Positions 1 through 6,132 of a stretch of DNA of 7,026 bases are shown piece after piece. The first letter of the stretch is position 1. Each line of letters opens with the position of its first letter. Below the pieces are notes generated by a model. It had not been told where the DNA came from. It worked only from the letters and a program-made list of their open reading frames with translations, and ran no database searches. Source of the DNA: Chitinophagaceae bacterium (GTDB taxonomy: Bacteria > Bacteroidota > Bacteroidia > Chitinophagales > Chitinophagaceae). The DNA is taken from the NCBI GenBank assembly GCA_020853515.1, contig JADYYU010000079.1, positions 1 through 7,026 of the forward strand, in the 5' to 3' direction. The position numbers and the translations under genes were made by a program.

Positions 1-1251
1 AGACAGACTGCCATTGAGCAATCCTGCGCAGGTTGGGCTGCCTGTTACCACAGACGGAAAAGTAATGGGCACTGGCTGATTAACATTTATCACCGTTGTT
101 AGTGTACAGTTGTTGGCATCGGTGGTTGTGATTGTATAATTGCCAGCCACTAAGTTTGGAAAAATACCGGTAAGATTTGAAATATTTCCGGGATTTAAAG
201 TATAGGTCAGCACTCCGTTTCCTCCGGATGCCACCACGGAAATGCTGCCGGTATTTGCCCCATTGCAAATTGCAGCGGTAGCGGTAGTGGTAACATAATT
301 AATTACAGGAGGCTGTGTGATCGTTACCGTTGATGTAATACTGCAGCCATTTATATCTGTGGCTGTTACGGTATAGGTCCCGGTGAGTAAACCGTTAAAT
401 ATGCCGGTTACACTATTGATATTGCCGGGCATCAGATTATATACATATCCCGGAGTTCCGCCACCTACCAATACAGTGATATTACCCGTATTACCATTGG
501 CACAAAGCACATTTACTGAGGTAAAAAGAGTCCAGCCGACAGGCGTCGGATTATTGATCACGATCACTGTTGAGTTGCTGCAACCATTTATATCAACGGC
601 AGTAACAGTGTACGAATTAGGTGATAAACCGGTAAAATTGCCTGTATTATTATTGGCACCTCCAGGCATCAGGGTATAACTGAAAGGAGCAAGCCCTCCA
701 CCGGCCTGTGCCGTAATTGTACCATCGTTTGAACCGTTGCACAGCGCATCGGTATGGGATACTGAAACCCAGTTTACCGGCGGAGAATTGGTAATATTTA
801 TAACCGTAGAAACCGTGCAATTGAGTGAATCCGTGGCGGTAATGGTATAAGCTTGCGCGCTGAGACCACTAAAGGTACCCGGAGGAGCTTGTAGCGCAAA
901 CGGACTAATAGTGAGTACCAAGGGACCTGTACCGCCACTGGCAGAAATAACGATCTGTCCCGAATTGGGCAACGCACAGGTCGTACCTGTAATAACAGGA
1001 TTACTGAAAACGATCGGAGGCGGTTGCGCCACATTCACTACCGTAGTGGCTGTGCAGCCTGTGGCATCGGTAGCTGTTAATGTATATTGCGTTTGATTAA
1101 GACCGGTAAAAATGCCGGTTACATTATTGTAATTGCCCGGATTTAAATTAAAATTCACTACACCCACCGCGTTGATCACGGTAGTAGCATTGATACTGCC
1201 CAGTGCAAGACAGGTAGCATTAGTGACGGCAACATTGGTAATGGTAAGCAC
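1..1251 (-). repeat. Tandem SprB-type protein repeats, five complete and one partial, period about 237 bp
   Basis: Units by position (minus strand): 1251-1015, 1014-778, 777-541, 540-307, 306-67, and a partial unit 66-1. They encode 79, 79, 79, 78 and 80 residues. Each complete unit has an early Cys (332, 410, 489, 568, 647) and a late Cys in the xxC motif near its end (384, 463, 542, 621, 700), 52-53 residues apart. This suggests one disulfide per repeat (inference). The DNA copies have diverged strongly. The longest near-identity I noticed is around the DINGC codons of units 3 and 4 (near 580-592 and 343-355). The array therefore looks old and kept by protein-level selection rather than recently amplified. 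Confidence 0.88.
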
Positions 1252-2205
1252 ATCACAAGTGCCCGGTATAGTAACAGGCACACGGCTTAAGCAGCCGGCA
1301 ATATTGCCAGTACAGCAGGTGGCATACAAGGTAACACCAGCAGGACAAGCAGGCCCGGCCGGATCATACACAAATGGCGAGCCGGTACCAACCAGATTAC
1401 CAGCAACCGGATCGTCCCACCAGCTTACATTATTATTGCACACCCCGGTGAGTGTTGCCGTATAGTTCACATTGCCCCCAACACAGGTTCTGACCGGAGC
1501 AGCGGCAGTTGGATTGATAGCCGGCGGAGCACACGGATTGGTAGCAATGGTAAATTGCATATTATGTGCCAGTAAATCATTAAAATTCCAGCAACCGGTT
1601 TCACCATCTGAAGAACCGTGCAGCACAAAAGTGTAACTATTGTTGGTGATAATACTGTTACAAAATTTAATATCAAAAACCAGCGTAAACAAATTATTAC
1701 AGGTGATGGCGACATCGCCAAAATTATTGCAGGGCAGACCGTCATTGGCACCAATAACACCGCAGCAAGTATTACCGGCAGTATTATCAAAATAAAAACC
1801 AGGCCCGCCATTAAATCCGGATCCGGATGGACACATGCCCACACAGCCGGGATTATAGGTGATAAAACCGGCTGGAATGGCTACAGCACTTACCACAAAG
1901 CCCGCATTCGCAGGCAGAAATAAACCATGCAGCCACTCAGCATTTGGCACCTGATTCCAACGCACATTTGACATGGTAACCCTCACTGTAGAAGAGTCGC
2001 AGCCGTTATTACAAGTAAAGACACCATTATTCACAACGGCACCGCCATTTAAATTAATGAGCTCTGCCGTTACATTGAGGGCAGGAATCTGCTGTGCACA
2101 ACTTGCAAAACGACCTGTAGCGGTAATGCCGGACACATTGATAAACTGCGAAAAGGCCTGCATGCCCGACAATAGAAAAATTAAAAAAGGTATCAGTTTT
2201 TTCAT
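1..2205 (-). CDS. Large secreted/surface protein with SprB-type repeats (N-terminal 735 codons, 3' end outside window)
   Basis: Seen: one open frame from ATG at 2205 to the window edge with no stop. Residues 1-19 form a signal peptide (MKK, hydrophobic core, then AFSQ). Residues 20-225 hold 12 cysteines (36, 65, 69, 121, 125, 147, 148, 159, 169, 182, 205, 225) in a Gly/Asn-rich, beta-like sequence I do not recognise. Residues 225-317 look like an Ig-like domain of Bacteroidota cell-surface proteins (TCVGG, SWWDDP, GTGSPF). From 319 onwards come 78-80 residue repeats with GG, Y-x-L-x-P-G, TG-x-F-x-GL, YT-x-TA-x-D and NGC motifs, as in SprB repeats. Known: such proteins are adhesins or gliding-motility proteins, normally exported by the type IX system through a C-terminal sorting domain. 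Inferred: adhesin or matrix protein; the sorting domain would lie beyond the window. The start follows the upstream gene's stop by 8 bases, indicating co-transcription. Protein class is fairly sure, exact role unknown. Confidence 0.88.
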   Translation of the reverse strand, partial: MKKLIPFLIFLLSGMQAFSQFINVSGITATGRFASCAQQIPALNVTAELINLNGGAVVNNGVFTCNNGCDSSTVRVTMSNVRWNQVPNAEWLHGLFLPANAGFVVSAVAIPAGFITYNPGCVGMCPSGSGFNGGPGFYFDNTAGNTCCGVIGANDGLPCNNFGDVAITCNNLFTLVFDIKFCNSIITNNSYTFVLHGSSDGETGCWNFNDLLAHNMQFTIATNPCAPPAINPTAAAPVRTCVGGNVNYTATLTGVCNNNVSWWDDPVAGNLVGTGSPFVYDPAGPACPAGVTLYATCCTGNIAGCLSRVPVTIPGTCDVLTITNVAVTNATCLALGSINATTVINAVGVVNFNLNPGNYNNVTGIFTGLNQTQYTLTATDATGCTATTVVNVAQPPPIVFSNPVITGTTCALPNSGQIVISASGGTGPLVLTISPFALQAPPGTFSGLSAQAYTITATDSLNCTVSTVINITNSPPVNWVSVSHTDALCNGSNDGTITAQAGGGLAPFSYTLMPGGANNNTGNFTGLSPNSYTVTAVDINGCSNSTVIVINNPTPVGWTLFTSVNVLCANGNTGNITVLVGGGTPGYVYNLMPGNINSVTGIFNGLLTGTYTVTATDINGCSITSTVTITQPPVINYVTTTATAAICNGANTGSISVVASGGNGVLTYTLNPGNISNLTGIFPNLVAGNYTITTTDANNCTLTTVINVNQPVPITFPSVVTGSPTCAGLLNGSLS

Positions 2206-2213
2206 TCAAAAAT

Positions 2214-2645
2214 TTATTTGGAATTTGAAGTGAGTTCGTTCAGCATGTCCTGCACTATGTTTACAGGAAATATAGCAGCATCATAATTTTCGATAATAAA
2301 ATAGCAGGCACTGACCCTGTTGGCCACCGGCAACTTATCGTTGGTTATCACCTGCAAAAGCACTTTATACTTCTTGTAAATACGGGCATCTAAATTCTTT
2401 GCCTGATAATATGACAAGGCCCGCTGTTCAATGGCCGGAGGCACATCGTATATGCGGCTTTCGTTGATCCATTGATGAATCAGGTTGCTTTTCTCCCTAT
2501 CGCTCAGTTTTATAAATTCGCTCCGGGAAACTTCCGTTATTTTGCTAATTTGCTGAGCGCCCATTTGCAGGGCAAACAACAAGAAAATTATTGAAAAAAG
2601 AGAAGAAATTTTAAGCGTCTTCAATGAATTAAATTTCTTTTTCAT
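2214..2645 (-). CDS. Small exported protein of unknown function, upstream partner of the repeat protein
   Basis: Seen: 143 residues from ATG at 2645. The N-terminus is very basic (MKKK, further Lys at 9 and 12). A hydrophobic stretch at about 16-28 is followed by MGAQQ, a likely signal peptidase I site near residue 30. There is no lipobox cysteine. The mature part of about 113 residues is rich in charged residues and looks mostly helical, with a single cysteine in the VSACYF motif. I do not recognise a family. Its stop lies 8 bases before the start of the large repeat protein, so both are probably one transcript with this gene first. Inferred: a periplasmic or secreted accessory factor for that protein, or simply an unrelated operon member. 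Signal peptide, plausible composition and tight spacing make it a real gene. Confidence 0.8.
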   Translation of the reverse strand: MKKKFNSLKTLKISSLFSIIFLLFALQMGAQQISKITEVSRSEFIKLSDREKSNLIHQWINESRIYDVPPAIEQRALSYYQAKNLDARIYKKYKVLLQVITNDKLPVANRVSACYFIIENYDAAIFPVNIVQDMLNELTSNSK

Positions 2646-2869
2646 GTAGATAAATTTTAATAAACAAAAAACAGAAAAGCGGTGCAGTTCTGTTTTAAAG
2701 AGTTAAATATACTATAATACACTCTAATAATACTATATATATGTCATAAATATGTCATTTATTATCTGCTCAGCAGCAGGTCAGGATAGCGGGCTAAAAT
2801 GCCCGGTAAAGAGAAATACTGCCGGATTCTGTTTACATTTACACATAAGCTACCGTAAACGACTGAGCT
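2646..2869. promoter_or_regulatory. Divergent intergenic region with weak promoter-like elements
   Basis: This 224-base, AT-rich spacer lies between the leftward secreted-protein pair and the rightward hydrolase operon, so both promoters should be here. Known: Bacteroidota primary promoters have TTTG near -33 and TAnnTTTG near -7. Seen: TACATTTA at 2834-2841 on the plus strand (5 of 6 fixed positions), 28 bases before the hydrolase ATG. TATATTTA lies at 2711-2704 on the minus strand (5 of 6). Neither has a clear TTTG at the right distance. A stop codon (TGA 2864-2866) in the hydrolase frame rules out any longer version of that gene. No Shine-Dalgarno sequence precedes either start. Confidence 0.35.
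2739..2758. repeat. Pair of 9-bp direct repeats (ATATGTCAT), possible operator
   Basis: ATATGTCAT occurs at 2739-2747 and again at 2750-2758, start to start 11 bp, about one helical turn. It lies in the divergent spacer. Such spacing is typical of response-regulator half-sites (general knowledge), but the region is AT-rich and the match could be chance. Confidence 0.3.
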
Positions 2870-3628
2870 ATGACCTGGAAAATTTCGCCTACATCCCATT
2901 TGCACCGGCACTGGATATTTGCGTTTTATGGTTTTGGGCAACAGGCCGCTGTATTTGCCAAAATGCAGGAATTGTCTGGCGATCAATATGGCTTCATTGT
3001 GATCGACCTGCCATATGCACCTCTGCCCGAAATACCCGGCAAACAAGACTTTCTGAAAGAAATGCAGCAGATCATTCAAACCTATAACATTCATCAGATC
3101 ACCGGACTATCCTATAGCATCGGCAGCCGCTATAATCTGTTACTGGCCGAATTATTTCCTGACAAAGTACAAAAAATTATTTTAGTGGCCCCGGATGGCA
3201 TTACCATTAACCCCTGGAATTATCTGGCCACCTCAACTTTAGCCGGCAGGGCCATTTTCAGATATCTGATGTCTCATCCGCTGTTATATCAGCAAATACT
3301 GCTTTTTCTTTTTAAATGTGGTTTCTTACCCATCCATCTTTTTGCCTTTATCAAATGGCATGTGCGTAACCACATAAATGCAGACAAAGTTTATCATACC
3401 TGGATCAACATGAAGAATATGGTACCCAGTCTGCAACTCATTTGCCGTAAGCAATCTCATCACCAGGCAGATTTCATTGCCTTTTTTGGCAAAAAAGATT
3501 TTATAATCGGTGAACAGGTGAGCCGAAAATTAAAAAAAGAACTTCCTCAGACCAAAATTATTATGACGGAAAAAGATCATAACCTTTTAGATGAGCAATT
3601 ATTTCATCATATTGCATCTTATTTGTAA
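2870..3628 (+). CDS. Alpha/beta hydrolase fold protein
   Basis: Seen: 252 residues, no signal peptide, so probably cytoplasmic. Fold landmarks run in order: a strand plus FYGFGQ at 19-24 in the place of the usual HGFG oxyanion loop; a VIDLP strand at 44-48; a nucleophile elbow around Ser83 (LSYSIGSR, 80-87); a VAPDGI strand at 106-111; a cap region rich in aromatic and hydrophobic residues at about 115-195; then GKKD with Asp210 and KDHNLL with His237. This gives a complete Ser-Asp-His triad. The elbow reads S-x-S-x-G instead of G-x-S-x-G; Ser81 is an alternative nucleophile. The start is fixed by an in-frame stop just upstream. The stop codon touches the ATG of the glycosyltransferase, so translation is probably coupled. 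Inferred: esterase, lipase or acyl-hydrolase acting on a precursor or product of the next gene. Substrate unknown. Confidence 0.85.
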   Translation: MTWKISPTSHLHRHWIFAFYGFGQQAAVFAKMQELSGDQYGFIVIDLPYAPLPEIPGKQDFLKEMQQIIQTYNIHQITGLSYSIGSRYNLLLAELFPDKVQKIILVAPDGITINPWNYLATSTLAGRAIFRYLMSHPLLYQQILLFLFKCGFLPIHLFAFIKWHVRNHINADKVYHTWINMKNMVPSLQLICRKQSHHQADFIAFFGKKDFIIGEQVSRKLKKELPQTKIIMTEKDHNLLDEQLFHHIASYL

Positions 3629-4765
3629 ATGATCAACCTTATCCTCTTCATTGCAGTCCTGTTTTTTCTTGGCTATGCCATTCTCATTCTGTATTTCAGA
3701 GCTGGCTGGCAGGCAAGTAATGAATTTAAAGTAAAAAAAGATCATACGCCGGTAACTAAAGTAACGATCATAATACCGGCCAGGAATGAAGAAAAAAATA
3801 TTGAGCGCATTTTAAAGGACATCAGGGCACAAATTTATCCGGACGACCTCACCGAGATCATCGTTGTAGATGATCATTCAACAGACACTACGGCTGAAAT
3901 TGTGAAGCGCTTCCCTGCGGTAAAACTCATTTCACTGAATGACTATACAAACGGACAAGTGTTGAACGCCTATAAAAAAAAGGCTATTGAAATTGCCATA
4001 CAACAAAGTAGTGGCGAACTGATCATTACGACCGATGCCGACTGTGCCATGTGCGAATTCTGGCTGCTCAGTATTGTGTGTTATTACGAATTATATCATC
4101 ACAAATTAATTGCCGCACCGGTTGCTTTTTTCAATTATAAAAACTGGTTTCAAAATTTTCAATCGGTCGACTTTCTCACCATGCAGGGAGTAACCGCAGC
4201 ATTGGCCAGATTCAGAAGCGGCACTATGTGTAATGGGGCTAACCTCGCTTATACCCGGGAGGCCTTTAATGCAGTACATGGATTTGAAGGCATCAACGAT
4301 ATTGCGAGCGGTGATGATATGCTGCTGATGTATAAAATAGATCAGCGCTTTCCGCGTCAAACGTCCTATCTGAAATGTAAAGACGCCATCGTGTACACCG
4401 ATGCCATGCATTCTATTAAAGCTTTTCTGGCACAACGCATTCGCTGGGCATCCAAAGCCTCGCGTTTTAAAGACAGCCGTCTGGTTTTTATCCTGGTCTG
4501 CGTATTCGCGTTCAATCTATTTTTGCTCATCTTGCTGGCCGCTTCCTTTTTTAGTCTCACCCTGCTGAAAATATTTTTCACGGTACTGATTGCCAAGGCC
4601 GGTATCGAATTATGTCTGCTGCTGCCGGTCAGTCGTTTTTTCAATAAAAGACACGAATTGCATTATTTTTACTTTTTGCAGTTTGTACATATCCCCTACA
4701 TCATTTTATCGGCCATTCTTTCGCAGTTTGGCAGTTACGAATGGAAAGACAGAAAAGTAAAATAA
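3629..4765 (+). CDS. Membrane-bound family 2 glycosyltransferase
   Basis: Seen: 378 residues. One N-terminal membrane helix (about 3-23) is followed by a GT-A domain opening at VTIIIPARNEE (45-55). Then come VVDDHSTD with the nucleotide-binding Asp81/82, TTDADC with the DxD metal site (136-138), SGDD with the likely catalytic Asp (227-230), and QRIRW (269-273), the QxxRW acceptor-site motif. The C-terminal part, about 286-370, has roughly three hydrophobic helices. Known: this motif set belongs to inverting GT2 enzymes of the cellulose/chitin/hyaluronan synthase type and to non-processive lipid-linked relatives, with the catalytic domain in the cytoplasm. Inferred: transfers a sugar from a nucleotide donor to a lipid or growing glycan at the inner membrane. 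The length is modest, with no PilZ or large extra domains. It starts directly after the hydrolase stop and is followed 10 bases later by the permease. Sugar and acceptor cannot be told. Confidence 0.93.
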   Translation: MINLILFIAVLFFLGYAILILYFRAGWQASNEFKVKKDHTPVTKVTIIIPARNEEKNIERILKDIRAQIYPDDLTEIIVVDDHSTDTTAEIVKRFPAVKLISLNDYTNGQVLNAYKKKAIEIAIQQSSGELIITTDADCAMCEFWLLSIVCYYELYHHKLIAAPVAFFNYKNWFQNFQSVDFLTMQGVTAALARFRSGTMCNGANLAYTREAFNAVHGFEGINDIASGDDMLLMYKIDQRFPRQTSYLKCKDAIVYTDAMHSIKAFLAQRIRWASKASRFKDSRLVFILVCVFAFNLFLLILLAASFFSLTLLKIFFTVLIAKAGIELCLLLPVSRFFNKRHELHYFYFLQFVHIPYIILSAILSQFGSYEWKDRKVK

Positions 4766-4775
4766 GTTTTTGAAA

Positions 4776-5864
4776 ATGACGCAGATCAACGGCAACAGAA
4801 CCTGGAAACGACTGAAACAAAACAAAGCGGCAATCGCAGCCCTGTGCTTTATTTTGCTTACAATTTTGGTAGCCATATTTGCCTATCTGATAGCGCCTGA
4901 TCATACTCCGGATGCCAATACTATGAACGTAGAAATAGCGACTCAAAAATCCGGCTTTCAATGTCTTTTTTTCAAAAAATATAAAAGTACTGTAACCCGC
5001 CATACATTCGGTCACCGTTTGCTTTTTGGACAGGAGGCTGAAGCCGAACTGATACCGGTAAAAGAAGCTAAAATAATCGGTGACAGCATACACATTGCGC
5101 ATATCGCTGACGAACAAATTGTTGAATTGCAAACCTATCCCATTGATCGCAAAATTCCGGATACCTACAACCACTACATCATCAAACGAACCTTCTGGCT
5201 GGGCACCGACAAGTACGGCCGCGATATGCTTTCACGCTTGCTGATCGGAACGCGTATCAGTCTGGCCGTAGGTTTTATAGCAGTGATCATTTCCTTACTC
5301 ATCGGCGTGATGCTGGGTTCCTTCAGTGCCTATTTTGCCGGCATTACCGATATGGCCATCACCTGGCTGATTAATGTGATATGGGCTATACCTACCTTAT
5401 TGCTCGTGTTTGCCATCACCTCGGTCCTGGGAAAGGGCTTTTGGTTGATATTTATAGCGGTTGGTTTTACCATGTGGGTTGGCACGGCACGGCTGATTCG
5501 CGGACAGGTGATGGGCATCAAGGAACTTGAATATATACACGTTGCCCGCACTATGGGGTTTTCATCGTGGCGAATCATCTTCAGGCATATTATACCCAAT
5601 GTGATGGGTCCTACTATTGTAATGGCTGCCAGCAATTTTGCTACCGCCATTCTGATTGAAGCGGGCCTCAGTTTTTTAGGCATTGGCGTTCAGCCACCAG
5701 TCTCATCGTGGGGATTGATGATCAAGGCAAATTATAATTTCATCATCACAAACCGCCCGATGCTGGCCATTATACCGGGCATAGCCATTATGCTGATCGT
5801 ACTGGCTTTTAATATTTTAGGCAACGCATTAAGGGATGCGCTGGATGTGAAAGGGACGGTGTGA
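4776..5864 (+). CDS. DppC/OppC-type ABC transporter permease with enlarged periplasmic loop
   Basis: Seen: 362 residues from ATG 4776; an in-frame TTG at 4770 would add two. The N-terminus WKRLKQNKAA and membrane helix 20-40 match the OppC N-terminal region. FWLGTDKYGRDMLSRL (140-155) is the family hallmark. Membrane helices follow at about 164-189, 195-219, 222-241, 277-300 and 333-353. The EAA loop, which docks the ATPase, starts at EYIHVARTMG (252-261) and continues to the IIPN motif. Known: DppC/OppC pair with a DppB-type permease and two ATPases to import peptides or related solutes. Odd: the stretch between helix 1 and GTDKYGRD is about 100 residues, roughly 45-50 longer than I recall for E. 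coli DppC. No partner subunit lies nearby; the upstream neighbour is a glycosyltransferase, 10 bases away. Partners may be encoded elsewhere, as is common in Bacteroidota. Substrate unknown. Confidence 0.93.
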   Translation: MTQINGNRTWKRLKQNKAAIAALCFILLTILVAIFAYLIAPDHTPDANTMNVEIATQKSGFQCLFFKKYKSTVTRHTFGHRLLFGQEAEAELIPVKEAKIIGDSIHIAHIADEQIVELQTYPIDRKIPDTYNHYIIKRTFWLGTDKYGRDMLSRLLIGTRISLAVGFIAVIISLLIGVMLGSFSAYFAGITDMAITWLINVIWAIPTLLLVFAITSVLGKGFWLIFIAVGFTMWVGTARLIRGQVMGIKELEYIHVARTMGFSSWRIIFRHIIPNVMGPTIVMAASNFATAILIEAGLSFLGIGVQPPVSSWGLMIKANYNFIITNRPMLAIIPGIAIMLIVLAFNILGNALRDALDVKGTV

Positions 5865-6132
5865 TAAATGAGGAAAACAGTTCTCTGTTACAAAAAAATG
5901 CGAAAGCCAATTCCTGCCTGAAAACTGATTTCAATAGTCATAAAAATATGGCATACCTACATCAAATAAACGGACATAAAACTCTTTGCGTTTCTTCTGC
6001 ATCAGGTTTATCATGATCGTAAAATACACAGAACCGAATCATATTACAGATAAAGAAGATGAAAATTACTTCAGTAAAAAATTACCTTTGTATATCGTAA
6101 CATTCATCTATTTTAAAAATCTGAAATTATAC
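5865..6132. other. 268-base intergenic gap without a convincing gene
   Basis: No frame on either strand holds a convincing gene. A weak hairpin (AACAG, 4-base loop, CTGTT; 5876-5889) follows the permease stop but lacks a downstream T-run on the plus strand, so it is not called a terminator. On the minus strand, 5956-5888 encodes a short open stretch that ends ISFQAGIGFRIFL and then TAA. This resembles the last beta-strand of a Bacteroidota outer-membrane barrel, but a stop lies immediately upstream in the same frame. It could be a gene remnant or coincidence. The right end carries the sulfatase promoter candidate. Confidence 0.5.
6087..6116 (+). promoter_or_regulatory. Candidate promoter of the sulfatase gene
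   Basis: TTTG at 6087-6090 is followed after 18 bases by TATTTTAA at 6109-6116. This is a partial match to the Bacteroidota TTTG / TAnnTTTG promoter with slightly short spacing. Transcription would begin near 6120, giving a leader of about 13 bases, so the element fits only if the ATG at 6133 is the true start. Weak evidence in AT-rich DNA. Confidence 0.25.

Noticed and set aside
1..1251. CRISPR-like or non-coding tandem repeat array
   Set aside because: The period of about 237 bp keeps a single open frame and is conserved at protein level, not as identical DNA units with spacers.
383..1923. Several plus-strand ORFs of 61-110 codons (383-679, 911-1096, 1133-1465, 1618-1923) and off-frame minus ORFs (268-80, 1034-798, 1844-1467)
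   Set aside because: All lie over the continuous 735-codon minus-strand frame with signal peptide and clear repeats. Their translations lack domains, and their recurrence reflects the repetitive codons of the real gene.
1973..2233. Plus-strand ORF of 86 codons
   Set aside because: It is antisense to the signal peptide and start of the repeat protein and the end of the small exported gene, with no recognisable features.
2752..3094. ORFs on both strands overlapping the start of the hydrolase
   Set aside because: They are out of frame with the hydrolase, whose fold landmarks and triad continue through 3628. Their translations are rich in Cys, Arg and Trp and look like shadows.
4770..4775. TTG at 4770 as start of the permease
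   Set aside because: ATG at 4776 is in the same frame and only two codons later. ATG is the more usual start, and the two extra residues add nothing recognisable.
4106..5683. Minus-strand ORFs opposite the glycosyltransferase and permease (4435-4106, 4644-4366, 5174-4701, 5683-5330)
   Set aside because: They are antisense to genes with complete family motifs and show no domain, signal peptide or independent context.
5876..5889. Hairpin AACAG/CTGTT after the permease stop as a terminator
   Set aside because: The stem is only 5 bp and AT-rich, and it is followed by an A-run rather than a T-run on the coding strand.
6013..6132. In-frame ATG at 6013 as an upstream start for the sulfatase
   Set aside because: It would add 40 polar residues before a good signal peptide and bury it. 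The ATG at 6133 fits an exported enzyme.
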